A stretch of DNA of 64,000 nucleotides. Source: Pelobates cultripes (lineage: Eukaryota; Chordata; Amphibia; Anura; Pelobatidae). Of this stretch, positions 42,926-54,571 are shown piece by piece. The number at the start of each line of letters is the position of its first letter. Position 1 is the stretch's first letter. Under the pieces are notes generated by a model. The model made no database searches. It was given only the letters and a program-made list of their open reading frames with translations, and was not told the origin of the DNA. The DNA is taken from assembly GCA_933207985.1 (NCBI GenBank), contig OW240915.1, forward strand, positions 121,426,821 to 121,490,820, in the 5' to 3' direction. A program made the position numbers and the translations under genes.

Positions 42926-43895
42926 TGTAGCAGAACCCCTCTGGCTGTCCAACACATTTTCTTAATATTTTTTTATTTAAACATAAAAGGTTTTCGTATG
43001 AACTTATTATAGAGACTTTCCTGTGAATATATGTTACCTTAATCGTCCGGTTGTTCGGTAAAAAGCCATATAAATCTGCATTGTACTGCTGCATTCACCA
43101 TCCGAACCAAAGTACCAAACAACTGGACCACCCTGATGTGAAGTGTGGCAGTAATTAACCTCCTTGTTCGTTCATTACATTCCCCTGGTTAAAAAGCACG
43201 AACACTTTGCTGTAATCCCTGGGTGGCCGCCATTTCGGCAGCCGAACATGTGGCGGCGGCCATCTTAACACACGAACAGCGGTGTTTGGTCATCGAGTGT
43301 CTGGAACTCAAATCGGACACTCGACTACCCGAACACCACTAAGACCTCCAGGGCTCCAGAAAGTACCGATTGAAACTCCCGAACGGCCCGCCGTTCGATA
43401 GGATGAATCCCACAAACCAGGGGATTCATCCGAATGCCAGCTCAACCCTGGATGGCATATACTTTCAGGACTTTTTAATGCACGAACAGAGAAGGCCAAA
43501 ACTCATGGAACTGTTTTCGGCTACTTTGCCTGTGCGGTGGGTCAAATCTTTGTTTCTCCATAACTCCCCTTTTTCCGATCTGGGTGATTTTTTTATATGT
43601 TGCTCACCCAGATCAGGGGTACAAGGGGATACCACATTTAGGGGTGTACCTATCATATTTGGGGTACATCCGAGAAATTACGTTCACTGTTAAGCTGAGG
43701 GGAGGAGATGTGTGGGAGGTAACGTCTATGTGATTCGTTACCGTAGTAATTATTGTGGGTGTCTCCGTTGCAGGGGAGAACCACATAAAAGCAGGGGTTG
43801 TGGGATTAAAGGTCAATTCTACTCCTGATACTGTGTGTCGTCCAGTTATTGGGAAAGGTGATGGGAGATTACTGGATTGCCTTGCTGATTGTGCT
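42926..43895 (+). repeat. LTR of the Gmr1-like family (plus), 3' truncated
   Basis: It begins TGTAGCAGAACCCC at 42926 after TTGTG. It carries the family inverted repeat (about 43278-43343) and ACTGTGTGTCGTCCAGTTATTGGG near 43830. The last 100 or so bases, ending normally in CTCCGCTACA, are missing, so no right-hand target duplication can be read. It splits the DIRS1-like element A1. Confidence 0.8.
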
Positions 43896-43919
43896 GGTTA
43901 CCCTATTGATAGGTGCGCT

Positions 43920-44385
43920 GTACCTTTAAATATTAAAAAGTGCAAATAGTGCAATAATTTGTGCAAATATTTTGTGCAAAAACACAGTGTGTATACAATG
44001 TAATCACATTCAATGTGACATAAGTGCAAAATGCAAATGTGATAGTGTAAAAATTCAATATCCAAAACAAATAACTTACAAGGGAAATGTATATCTCCTT
44101 AAATTCTCCAAATCACATAAGAACATATGTAAAAAGAGAGATAAAATGGAGAAACATAGTATAATATTGTTTACATAAATATAAAAACCAGCAAATAAAA
44201 CTAGGAATATCACTCACAAAAAAAGAGCAGTAAAAGCCTGCTCTAACTGATCCAGCTTTAAATCCAAAAACCAGGACTTCAGTGTTGGTGCAAATAGGCA
44301 GGACACCAGCTTCCAAAAGTAAAACAGCTTTATTGAAAGTAAGTAAAATCCACACTCTCCGTTTCCATATAGCAGCCTAATAACC
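43920..44385. mobile_element. Penelope-like 3' end fragment (tentative)
   Basis: There is no coding sequence. The lines AATATCACTCACAAAA, GCTTTAAATCCA and CAGCTTTATTGAAAG resemble the 3' region of Penelope-like element 2 (for example CTCACAATATTCAGAGCTTAAATCC near 29545). Boundaries are unclear. Confidence 0.35.
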
Positions 44386-44389
44386 TTTT

Positions 44390-45888
44390 GCCAGTACTGT
44401 ATAGTATATATCTACCAGTCCCTGGTGACTTTCGGTACTGCAGGCTTCACTTCCTGGCGGGATGAGATACACGTGAGTAATATGTGTGCTCCTCCTAACG
44501 TTGCAGGGTGTCCGGTTTCCAGTGCTGAACATCCAGAATTGAGTGGGTGGAGTGCCAGATGAGCAGGGTTCACCCTCTAATGACCGGTGCCATAGGTCAT
44601 GCATTCACGCCAGGGGGTTTCCCTTGGTTACATTGGAGATATTGACAGTCTTGTAAATAAATAGGGGGGGTCATCCCTGTATTGTCCCGGAGGCTGGGAT
44701 GGGTACTATGGAGGGAGTTATACAGCAGAGCTGCACCTATATATATATATAGGATATTATTGAATTTTGTTCTATGCAGTCCCAAAACTGTCGTGGCAAT
44801 ATATATATATAGCCTTGTTAAGGCCTGGGGGGTCACCCTAGCCGTAAGGGGGACATCCATATAGAATGTTTGCCCTGAAGGGTCTGTACAAGTCTCGCTT
44901 GGGGGACACCCAGTGTAGGGGGGTCACCCCTGTAGTATTCCTGCCACTGAAAGGCCTGTGCAGGTTTCACTTGGGGGTCACCCAGGGTAGGGCGGTCACC
45001 CCTGTATATGTATGTCACTTAGGACTGGTGCCAGACTCGCTTGGGGGTCACCCAGCGTAGGGGGGGTCACCCCTGTAATATATTCAGTTATGTGCACCCA
45101 GATATGGTATTTGAATCATGTTGCCCCAATAGAGAGGTGAACACTAGTGAGTGTAGGAGAGAGCTGAACCCTTTTAACCAGCACCTATAATCCACAATCC
45201 TGGAGTAAACACATCCTGCATGTCTATTTATACCTCCATTGTGCACACACCTCAGGGAACAATGATGTTTACATATATAAGAAAAACCTGCAGAGAAAAG
45301 CTTTGCCAGTTTGTGGGAATCATGCACTGGTGAAACCAAGATGGCCAACGTGAATCTCGCAGAACCGCGCGATCCAAGATGGTCAACGTTTGTGAGCAAA
45401 TATGCTGTGCGGCCTGCGATCGCGGCCTGCCTGTATGGTAAAGCGCCCCCTGGCTCCCCCCACCCCCAGTACCCTTGCCTTGAAGCCCAGAACCCTGTCA
45501 GTAGAGAAGACGCGATCGTGGTAAAAAGCCATTATCTGCGCAAGGATAGTGAGAGGGAAACACAGGGCCAGCAGAAAAACACAGATAGAGCAATATTAAA
45601 TCAACATAAGGGGTAAAGCAGGAAGAAAGGGAGCAGGGGATAAATACAATACACAAATGTTCAAATAAAGTGCAAATAACTATTACAATAAATGAACAGT
45701 GTGGAGCAAATTACTCTGACTTGTGACTTGGCTGGAGCAGCAAAGAAAGAGGAAGTGATACGGGGGAGGGGCCTTTTATACCCTGATGCAATGTTTTTTT
45801 CACTAAACTTTATTGTTAAATCTGTGCTACTGGAGGTTTAGTAAAGAGAGATTATGCAAAATACGAAGCCTCCTATCATGTTATAAAA
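44390..45888 (-). other. 5' non-coding region of DIRS1-like element A1
   Basis: No gene is seen. The segment is paralogous to 54600-56747 (A2). Shared lines include AGATGGCCAACG, TGGCTGGAGCAGCAAAG and, near the outer end, TTATGCAAAATA-x-GAAGCCTC. Its end at about 45888 coincides with the A2 end at about 56747. Confidence 0.6.
44640..45085. repeat. Tandem GGGGTCACCC units, about 70 bp
   Basis: Units of 68 to 75 bp repeat the lines GCTTGGGGGTCACCCAG and GTAGGGGGGTCACCCCTGTA at about 44915, 44990 and 45058, with weaker copies upstream. GGGGTCACCC is nearly palindromic. Related units occur at 54660-55140. Confidence 0.8.
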
Positions 45889-45902
45889 TTAGGGATAGCA
45901 AC

Positions 45903-46672
45903 TAGAGTTGAGCGGACACATGGATGTTCGAGTCCGGCGGGTTCGGCCGAACTTTGAAAAAAAGTCTGGGTTCGGGCTCGAACTTGACCCTGAACCCGAA
46001 CCCCATTGAAGTCAATGGGGACCTGAACTTTTGGCCACAAAAATGCCTCTAAAATACTCCTGGAAAGGGCTAGAGAGCTGCAAAAGGAAGTAGGAAATCA
46101 CTAAAAAATAACATAAAAATGTAAAATACAGCTAAGCCATAAAATAGCCTTAGATGGAATCTTTGATTTTAGCTTTGGAAGAATATAAAGCAAAATCTAA
46201 AGCATGGCTGTCAGGAGGATCACCAGAATTATCCATTTGAGAGAGGGTTGGAGTGCAGGGTATTCTCTTTCATTGTTCAAACTGAGCTCAACTCCTGATG
46301 CATGGAGAAAAGGCCTTCACAAGCCTCTGCTAATATGTACCTAGTTTATACTAAGTGACCCATAGGTTGAGGAGGCGGTGACCGTGGCGGTGTAGGTGGA
46401 AGCAGCGGTGGCGGAGGGGGGAGGAGGTAGCCAACACTGTTATTTATGGTTTGTTTTTTTTTTTGGACATACAACAAAATAAACATTTGCGGCCTGCAGT
46501 GCATTTCTTGCAGACCTGGTGCATGGAGAAATGTTCAACTCCTGATGCATGGAGAAAAGGCCTTCACAAGCATCTGCTAATGTGTACCTAGTTTATACTA
46601 AGTGACCCATAGGTTGAGGAGGAGGTGACCGTGGTGATGGAGGAGGAGGATGAGGTAGCCAACACTGTTTTT

Positions 46673-46713
<41 letters not shown>

Positions 46714-47829
46714 AATTGGGGTGGCCCCCAAAATATTGGGACATATAAAAAAAGACAACTCTGTTCCGCAGAGTAGCTATTGACATTATATTTGTGCAGG
46801 AACTTTGCTGACTCTAGAGAACCTCGGGCAAATCGCACATCCCTGTGGCGGCGACTTTGCATGCGGATGTCATCCATATCAACTTTCGATGCCAGTTTCT
46901 GCGCCTACCATGGTGACCACGGGTAACAGGGAATCAGGGTTCCATTCGTACAGGGACCCTGAGAAATGGCTACCACATGCAAGGAAGGCAGCAGGCGCGC
47001 AAATGACCCACTCCTGACGTGGGAAGGTAGTGACGACAAATAACAATACAGGACTCTTTAGAGGCCCTGTAATTGAAATGAGTCCACTTGAAATCCTTTA
47101 ACTCTGATCAATTGGAGTGAAGTCTGGTGCAGAGCCACTGACCCGTGCGTGCTGCAGCTGAAACTCCACTATCACCTGCTGCTGCTCGCACAGTCTCATG
47201 AGGCGGTGAGCAGGAAGGCTGAAGTTACGCTGCAGCGCAGACAGGCGAGCAGCAGCAGTGTGACAACGCCAAAAGCGTGCATAGTTGCTACAGTGAATGT
47301 CACATCCTGTTCCAAGTTGCGGATCAGTCTGGTGATTAGTGCACCCCACTAATGTACTACCCCACTAATGTACTACCCCACCTGCACTAACGTACTATTT
47401 AGCACCAAAAAATGTTTTACTTTTTAAAACTCTGATGTAACCGCGGTATTTGAAGCTTCTACTTGACTCTCAGATATAAAGTGCACCCCACCCCACTAAT
47501 GTACTAGTTTGCAGAATTATTTCCTAAGCTGTCCCTATCAGTGACAGCATCCTCTTCCTACACTAATAAGACCGCATGTGTGTGCGGCGCTACGTGACTC
47601 CAGCTTATATATAGAGGCTGGGTCACATGCTGCACTGGCCAACTAATGGCATGGCTGTGATGGCTTCTAAGGGCACAAGAGTCAAACACTTGTTAATTGG
47701 CTGCCCTGCAGCCTTTGAAAACGCGCAATTAAATCGCCGAACACTGAACTCCAACCCAAACATACAGTGATATGTCAGTGTTCGGGTCCAGGGTCCAAAA
47801 AATGTTCAGTTCGGGTTCGCTCAACTCTA
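45903..47829. mobile_element. hAT-like non-autonomous element with TAGAGTTGAGCG ends
   Basis: The terminal repeats are TAGAGTTGAGCG on the left and CGCTCAACTCTA on the right. The 8-bp flanks are ATAGCAAC (45895-45902) and ATAGCAAA (47830-47837), with one mismatch. The subterminal regions on both sides are rich in CGGGTTCGG and GAACCCGAAC lines. The interior is non-coding, with a tandem duplication of about 97 bp at 46288 and 46531 (CTCCTGATGCATGGAGAAAA lines) and a TA microsatellite at 46681-46710. Confidence 0.8.
46681..46710. repeat. (TA)n microsatellite
   Basis: A pure TA run inside the hAT-like element. Confidence 0.95.
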
Positions 47830-48257
47830 ATAGCAAAACATGAGAAGTACTTGGGAATTGTTGTAGACAACAAACTATGAAACAATATGCAATGTCAATC
47901 AGCAGTGGCTAAGACCAGCAAGGTACTGTCATGCATGAAAAAGGGCATTAATTTGTGGGATGAAAATATAATTTTGTCTCTTTATAAATCACTGGTAAGA
48001 CCACATCTTGTATATGATGTGCAATTTTGGGCACCTGTTCTAAAGTAAGATATTATAGCACTAAAAAGAGTGCAGAGGCAGGCTAAAAAGTTAATAAAAG
48101 TAATTTTAGGTATGAAGAAAGGTTAACAAATTTAAACCTGTTTAGTATAGAAAAGAGTCACCTCAGAGGGGATATGATAACATTATACAAAAATATCTGA
48201 GGGCCAATACAAACCATTGTGTGGAAATCTATTCACAAATAGAACTGTACATAGGAC
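47830..48257 (+). pseudogene. CR1/L2-type LINE, C-terminal end of the polymerase ORF
   Basis: The translation shows a KYLGIVVDNKL line, then VAKTSKVLSCMKKGI, LSLYKSLVRPHLVYDVQFWA and KRVQRQAKKLI. It ends with IEKSHLRGDMITLYKNI. This is the thumb/C-terminal region of CR1/L2-type LINEs (L-V-R-P-x-L-E-Y-x-x-x-x-W and R-L-R-G-D lines). Such LINEs are usually 5'-truncated on insertion, and only this end is present. There are stops and frame changes. The hAT element above is inserted at its left edge. Confidence 0.75.
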
Positions 48258-48479
48258 CAGTGGTGTATTCTGGATTTGTGCTGCACTAGGCACGACTAAA
48301 TTCGGGCACCCCCTAATCTAAACTTGCTCCAACATTTTGTATCAAAGCCACTTTTTTGACAGACAGACACACCCTCATTGACACATGCACTGACATACAC
48401 TCACAGACAGATAAACATTCATTGGCACACACACTGTTTAAACAACCCACAGTTGCACTGATAGACACACACTTACACC

Positions 48480-48660
48480 CACTCACTAACAGGTACACAC
48501 TCTCAGATACACATATACTGACATACACACACTGACACACCCATTCACTAACAGGTACACACTGTCAGATACACATATACTGACATACACTCACTGACAC
48601 ACCCACTCACTAACAGGTACACACTCTCAGATACACATACACTGACGTACGCACACTGAC
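48480..48660. repeat. Minisatellite, period about 62 bp
   Basis: Three units repeat CACTAACAGGTACACACTCT and CAGATACACATATACTGACA with few changes, at about 48482, 48544 and 48606. Confidence 0.85.
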
Positions 48661-48746
48661 ACAAATATCCTCACTGATTTGACAGACACACACATTCACT
48701 CACAGACACACTGCTGACAGTTACACACACATTGACAGACACACAC

Positions 48747-48912
48747 TGTGACGGACCCCCTCGTACCCCGACTAGGTACCTCCAACAATCGATGCTTCCT
48801 AACCAACTCTGAGGACCATAAGAACCACACCCAAACACTGATGCCTGTCACAGGGTAAGAGGTTGGCAAGTATGCCCATCCAAGAAGCCATGACAAGGTC
48901 CAGTTTGTCACA
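48747..48912 (-). repeat. Internally deleted solo LTR, family 2-like (166 bp)
   Basis: The plus strand reads TGTGACGGACCCC to TTTGTCACA, flanked by CACAC on both sides (weak proof inside a CA repeat). The ACAATCGATGCTTCC line matches the family 2 LTR end at 6045-6060. The middle of the LTR is absent. Confidence 0.55.
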
Positions 48913-50084
48913 CACACTGATAGCCACCCATAGATGCTCACTAACTGACACACACATTTTCTCATAAAAATGTTTTTAAAAAATTAAGTGTATTATTAAA
49001 ATCCAATTAACCTCCCTATCTTTGAGAGAGTTGGAGTGGATCCTGCCCCTGACTGCTGCAATGTCGGCTGCAATAACTCCTGCTACTTAAAACGTCTTTA
49101 ATTAGGGATGTGGACGACAGCCGAATAAAATGGGCACATAGTGGTGAAAAGAGATGGGATATAGCACTACAAAGCACTAATGATACAAATAATTCCTTCC
49201 ACAAATGACTGAAAAGTACTGTATGTTCCATGGCTACCAAAACAAAGCAGAAACCAGACAACACAGTCTTCTTCTCAGAAAAATCACAAAGACAGCGATG
49301 CACTCTGGACTTGGAGCAAGATGGCGCCAAAACTCTGCTTAGTGTGGTATCACCAGAAGTAGAGGGAAACATACAGTCTGTTATAAAGGGCCCAAATACA
49401 GACTCCTAAATGCTCTCCCTACTACATACCCTCTCCATCGACCTTTTCCACCAATTCAAAGAAAAGGTGGCAGGCATCAACAAAGAAATTGCAGATATTG
49501 GAGAGTGGACATCTAATATGGAAAACAAAATGGATGACAATAATAGCATGGCTGACCAGGGGCGTACCTAGAGCATTTGGCACCCGGGGCGGATCCTGTG
49601 CTTGGCACCCCCCCCCCCCAAAAAAAAACCCTGTAAAAAATGTTGAAGGTTTTCTCTCTTTTTTTTTTATAATTTGTAAACTTTGCAAAACCGCTGTCAG
49701 CCCCTCCTACAAAACCCTTGTCCTGCCCCGCCCCTCCTACAAAACCTCTGTCCTGCCCCTTCTACAAATCCTGTACTGCCCCGTCTACAAAACCCCCGCT
49801 TATCCCCCCTTATAAAGACTCCTGTCCCAATACAAAACCCCAGCCCCCTTCTACAAAATCCCTGCAGCCCCACACACACATTTACACACAGTTTACATGC
49901 AGACAGTCACACACTCAGTTACAGGCAGACAGTCACACACAGTCACAGGCAGACAGTCACACATACACATTTCCTCCGTGCGGCCAGTTTATCAGCTGTT
50001 TGCTTGTGTGAGCTGTACTGGCCGCAACGGCACCCTAACTACCATGGGACACTGTGCGGCCACAGCTCACACAGCCCCCTCCAG

Positions 50085-50880
50085 CCAGGGCCGGTGCAAG
50101 GATTTTTGCCGCCCTAGGCAAAAGTAAAGTTTGCCGCCCCCCCCCATGTGACATCACAATGCCCCACCCATATGATTTGCCATGTTAACTAACGCCAGTG
50201 CTGCAGTGCCGCCGTGTTTACATTAAAAGGCCTGCAGGGACAGGCTATAGACACCAGAACCACTACATTAAGCTGAAGTGGTTCTGGGGACTATAGTGTT
50301 TCTTTAATGTGAGGTAAATTAGAGCTTAGTGCCACGAATAATATACTAGATTGCCTACTTACAACCAGATGAGGATGATGATGGGCTCTAGCTGCAGTCT
50401 GGCTCCACTGGTCTGGTGCAGAACAGGCTCTCTGGAGGCGGTTTGTAACTGTGGTCACAAAAATCAATGTTCTGGGAGAACGGGAAGCAGCTCCATTTTT
50501 TGGGGGTCCTTTACACAGCTCAAGGTCTGGGTCCCAGGGTCCACCTTCATGTTCCACCAATGAGTTTGTTCACAGGGGGTGGAGTGTGTAAGGGATGTCC
50601 TGATATGTGTGTAAGGAATGCATTGTGTGAAATTGTGTTTGTATGTGTAAGGGCTGCAAGGTGTGTTTCTATGTATGTATGGGATGCATTGAATGTGTGT
50701 AAGGGGTGCATTGAGTGTGTGTAATGAATGCATTGTGTGTTTCTGTGTGTGTAAGGGATGCATTGTGTGTAACGGTTGCATTGCTTGTGTATGTGTGTCT
50801 GTGTGTGTAATGCATTGTGTGTTTTTCTGTGTGCAAGGGGTGCATTGTGTGTATGTGATGAATGTCAATCTCTCCTCCCG
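50085..50880. repeat. Block shared in inverse orientation with hAT element 1
   Basis: From CAGGGCCGGTGCAAGGATTT (50086) to the GTGTGTAAGGGATGCATTG tract, the sequence is the reverse complement of about 22360-23105. CAGGGCCGGTG looks like a hAT end itself, so this may be another element nested inside; its other end was not identified. Confidence 0.7.
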
Positions 50881-51430
50881 CTCCAATTTCCTTCTCCTCC
50901 TCCCAATTTCTCTTTCTCACCCCCCCTCCTAATTTCTCTCTCACCCCTTCTCTCTCCCCCCTCCTTTCTCTCTCTTCCCCCCTCCTCCTTCTCACCCCCC
51001 TTTCTCCTCTTTCTCACCCCCCCATTCTCCTCTTTCTCACCCCCCCCCATTCTCCTCTCTCACCCCCCCATTCTCCTCTTTCTCACTTACATTCTCCTCT
51101 TTCTCACCCCCATTCTCCTCTTTCTCACCCCATTCTCCTCTTTCTCACCCCATTCTCTTCTTTCTCACCCCATTCTCCTCTTTCTCACCCCATTCTCCTC
51201 TTTCTCACCCCCATTCTCCTCTTTCTCACCCCATTCTCTCTTTCTCACCCCATTCTCCTCTTTCTCACCCCATTCTCCTCTTTCTCACCCCATTCTCCTC
51301 TCTCTCACTTGTTCTCTTCTCTCTCACCCCCATTCTCTTCTCTCACCCCATTCTCCTCTCTCACCCCCCATTCTCCTCTTTCTCACCCCATTCTCTTCTT
51401 TCTCTTGTTCTCTTCTTTCTCACCCCCCTC
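50870..51430. repeat. Pyrimidine-rich tract (TTCTCCTCTTTCTCACCCC)n
   Basis: About 560 bp of units of 19 to 21 bp, nearly free of purines on the plus strand. The long open frames across it are compositional. Confidence 0.9.
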
Positions 51431-51454
51431 CCCCCTACCTCCCTGTAGCGTGGC

Positions 51455-51720
51455 CGAGCCCTGTATAGTCCGCGGGTACAGGGAGCTTTTGTTTCCTGTA
51501 CCCGGCGGACTAACAGGAAGTGCACACTCAGTGTGCACTTCCTGTTAGTCCGGCCGGGTACAGGAGACAGCTGCTCTCTGTACCCGCGGACCATGCTGCA
51601 GTGAGGGAGCTGACAGGAGAGCTCCCTCCTGTCAGCCTCTCCTCAGGCTGCGCCCGGGCGGTGCGGTCCGCCCTCATGGACGCACCGCCCGGGCAAAGCT
51701 GCAGCCGCCTGAGGCTCTTC
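51455..51720. repeat. Cluster of GC-rich inverted repeats
   Basis: At about 51501-51551 a perfect 21-bp inverted repeat (GGACTAACAGGAAGTGCACAC and its complement) surrounds a TCA loop. It is embedded in outer arms with GTACAGG and CCTGTAC lines. Further hairpins follow: GCTGACAGGAG/CTCCTGTCAGC at about 51609-51636 and GCCCGGGCGGTGCG/CGCACCGCCCGGGC at about 51652-51695. Confidence 0.85.
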
Positions 51721-52399
51721 ACAGAGCGTTTGGGCGGCTACAGCATGGGGGGGGACCGGGGGGCTGGTCATGGCACCCCCCACCCGGCTGGCACCCGGGG
51801 CGGACCGCCCCCCCCGCCCCCCCCTTAGTACGCCACTGTGGCTGACGTGGTCTTGGATGTGGAACATCGGCTGCAGGCATGCACTGACAAAATTAACAAT
51901 CTTGAAAAACATTACAGGAGGTACAACTTGAGGATTAGGAGGATAGTGAAATCTATAAACCACAAAGCTCTTCCAGCCTACACTCTTAACTTTTTCTACC
52001 ACCTTACTCCCTGAAGTCAACCAAGACCAAATCATCATAGACTTGATCGACAGAATAGACAGACTTAAACACTTACCACAGTCGACACAGAGATGTGTTT
52101 CTGTGCATTCACTATTTCACATAAAACCAGCATCAATAGTCCATATCCAGCGGCCTACAGTGTTTTACCGATATATGCAGACTTGTCTTCAGCTACTTTG
52201 CAGCAGAGAAAAGGACTATTACCTATTACATCAGTACTGAGACATACCGTACTGTTGGAGCACAAAAATGTAGTTTCTCCAGAATTAAACAGTTTCCACA
52301 GAGCGCCTGTACCCAGAGTGGTACCTGTAGATTCTCCCAGGTCCCATAGTCAAGCAGTGATTGTAACTCCCGCATACCCAAACATCAGTTGAGACTTGA

Positions 52400-53548
52400 T
52401 GAAGGGTACAAAAAATGTTTTATTCAGCCAAGTGTACATACATTTGTACCCAGACCCCCAGCACGGGGTCTCTATTCAGAAACTCCTAAGCCCACCCAGG
52501 CATCTGTGTCTGAGAGATAATTGAGTTGATATTTGGTAAACTCCCAATTAAGAAACGTGCAACACAGAAAAAAAAAAAAGTATATTAAAAAATAGTACGG
52601 TATCCCCACATGTTATACATCATTTAACAGGGCAGATCTGAGCACCCATTCTGTAAAAATAGTGCTTGGATTCATGAAGAATTGTCCAAATGCCACACAG
52701 TCAAATAGTCGCCCAACCACTACAACAACATTGGTAGAAAAGAGTTCCACGTGTTCTTTGTCAATTCTTGATAATTTACCAGCTGAAATATCTCCTTGTA
52801 AAATGGGAGCTACCTGGTGGCTCCAGGAAGCGATTGATTAGTTTCTGGGAAAGAAGCTTCCCTCCAAATAGTGCTCTTCTGTGTCGCAGGGAAATTGGAG
52901 AAAGTGAGGGTACAAAATGATCAGGAAAACCAGGAGTAAGTGGCCATGCCAGAATTCCAAGACCGCTTTAGGTTGGTCCCGCTAATAGTGCCTGGACACT
53001 CAGGGAATGCCTTGTATCATCCGGAGTGAATTCTACCGCTCCTTTGTCGAATAGTGTGCAAACCTCCTCGCTTATAAGAGTTTTGTGGTCTTCCGATGCC
53101 CGTGGGGATCGGGGGGAGGGCCGGACGTTTGGTCAGCACAGGCAAACTCTATCACGTAGCCTATTATCATCTTAAGGATCCGAACATTCGTAGAAATCTT
53201 TTACCAGTTCTGCGGAAAAAGAGACAATCTGCCTGCGGTTATACTTGACTGACAATGTAGTGAAAGAGGTATGCTCATCTAAGTTGAAACGTCCGCGTCC
53301 TTGTTCCCGAGAGTCTCTGGCACAAAAGAAATCCCTTGCAAAGGCAGCTTGTGATGACAGGAAGAAGGTTTGTTGTGTTTGACTTCTGGGGCCTGTGGAT
53401 CAGAAACGGCTGATGGCTTGACCCTTTTGCCAACCAGCCCTGCAAAAAACAACTCTGCGAGGTGTTGAGTTGCGGAAAATTTGTTTAATGGATGTTTGAG
53501 CCTTATTAAAAGGTCGTATACAAATTCACGTGCTTCTTTAGCTCCACT
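52400..53548 (-). other. Decayed gag-pol junction region of DIRS1-like A2
   Basis: No open frame survives. The position suggests the gag end and the start of polymerase, but I cannot point to a certain motif. An A-run lies at 52568-52579. Confidence 0.3.
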
Positions 53549-54571
53549 GTGAATGCTTCTCCAAATAACAGCCCATTCACCAGAGGGCCCAGTTCCTTAT
53601 TTCCTAACTCCAATGGTTTGGAGTCCATCTTCAGTAGGGCTGCCTTGTGTCATTCTGCACATATGGCTATGTTCGTGTTACCCAGCATGCATTTGGCCTG
53701 TTGCACCCTTTCTCTTACGTCATGGGCATCCAAAGGAGTACCCTGTGAGAGAGCCAGGTCCACAAAGTATAACATTTTTGACCGAGCTATCCAGTAGTTT
53801 ACCTTGGGCAGATTTAAGCCCTTTCTCTATTCCCTTCTGGGGGTCTCGGCCCAAGTGGAACATAAAAACCACCACCGTAGTGTCAAGCTCCAGGGTGTGA
53901 GCCATCATGTCTGGCAGTATCGGTCTTGGGCATTTGGCCCGAAGTCGAGCATGAACTTCCTTCTCAATGGGTTTTCTCAACCAAAAGTAAATGAATTGTG
54001 CCAGGTGGCTTGGCAGTCCCCAATCAGACAATCTTGGCTGTCTGATTGTGCGGGGATCAAACATAGGTGTACTCTGGGTGTCGAGGAATGCACCGTCTTC
54101 TAGCATATCAGATGATTTGCGAGAACCCCTCTTGCTAAAATGACCTTCTCGAGTTATTTCTTGGACGTATGCTGGGTCCTCCAGTGGAACATCCTGCCAT
54201 TCTTCCTTAAGGTGACTCCTCTGCTCTCCATTCATCCACAATCTCCATGGAGGGGGGAGAAATGGAGTCCTCATCATCCGAGGGGGAGATGGCTCTCGGT
54301 GTTCTGCCTGGCGACTTGATTGAGGAGGGCCTTGCCCTTCAACTTCAGAGGGCCTGAGGTGGTGCCTTTCCAGTGTCTTTTAGATGTGAAAGCTTCCACT
54401 TTGGAATTTTTGGGGGCCCATAGCCTCTGTGGCAGTCAAGGTGTCAATGGCCGACATGTCGGAGGAGTTTTGCACCTGCAACTTGGTGACAACTTTCTCT
54501 ACTGAGGACGCAACTGCTGCATATATCATTGACTGGAAGTCTTGAGAAGGTTGCTGTGGTAAGTCGCTCAT
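53549..54571 (-). pseudogene. DIRS1-like gag (A2)
   Basis: The N-terminal frame (54571-54380) gives MSDLPQQPSQDFQSMIYAA. After a frame change, 54277-53720 gives the body: FDPRTIRQPRLSDWGLPSHL, FWLRKPIEKEVHARLRAKCP, RPILPDMMAHTLELDTTVVV and FHLGRDPQKGIEKGLKSAQG. The lines R-K-P-x-x-K-E, C-P-R-P and the D-P-K-K-G-I-E type motif are characteristic of DIRS1-like gag. A third frame, to 53549, continues with GPLVNGLLFGEAFTVELKKH. Similar AELVKHVNLFTTF sequence survives in A1 near 42770-42730, linking the two copies. Confidence 0.7.

Larger units (their letters stand above)
40485..45888 (-). mobile_element. DIRS1-like element A1 (minus), rearranged
   Basis: The minus strand reads a 5' non-coding region with tandem GGGGTCACCC units (45888-44390), then after insertions the polymerase (42620-41880), RNase H (about 41675-41210) and recombinase (about 41210-40490). 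Its motifs differ clearly from the DIRS copies at 191 and 32450, so two DIRS lineages coexist. Most of gag is missing. An LTR (42926-43895) and a Penelope-like 3' fragment (43920-44385) lie between the 5' region and the polymerase. Confidence 0.75.
48258..48960. mobile_element. Truncated hAT-like element with CA-rich interior
   Basis: It begins CAGTGGTGTATTCTGG, the CAGTGGCGTA-type hAT end, followed by a G-GGCACCCCC line as at 49585. No matching right end was found. The interior is CA-rich and contains a minisatellite (48480-48660) and a short LTR. Confidence 0.5.
49557..51838. mobile_element. hAT non-autonomous element 2
   Basis: The ends are CAGGGGCGTACCTAG on the left and TAGTACGCCACTG on the right. 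Perfect 8-bp target duplications TGGCTGAC lie at 49549-49556 and 51839-51846. Both subterminal regions have the C-CCGGGGCGGA line. The interior carries tandem CTACAAAACCCC-like units (49700-49870), a CA-rich tract, a block shared in reverse with hAT element 1, a pyrimidine tract (50870-51430) and a dense hairpin region (51455-51720). It has no transposase. Confidence 0.9.
49230..52395 (+). pseudogene. L1 ORF1 (second L1), split by a hAT element
   Basis: The frame opens at ATG 49230 (MATKTKQKPDNTVFF). A stop follows near 49408, then a coiled-coil stretch (FKEKVAGINKEIADIGEW, MENKMDD) up to the hAT insertion at 49557. It resumes at 51847 with DVEHRLQACTDKINNLEKHY and RRYNLRIRRI, then DLIDRIDRLKHLPQ and, in another frame, IYADLSSATLQQRKGLLPIT. 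These are the typical ORF1 C-terminal lines. The region 48960-49229 is probably the L1 5' untranslated region. ORF2 is absent. Confidence 0.75.

Noticed and set aside
48747..48912. Possible independent short transposon in the CA tract
   Set aside because: The CACAC flanks are uninformative inside a CA repeat, and the ends match a family 2 LTR, so an internally deleted LTR is the simpler reading.
50776..51548. Two 228-230 codon plus-strand open frames
   Set aside because: They are translations of a TTCTCCTCTTTCTCACCCC tandem tract, not genes.
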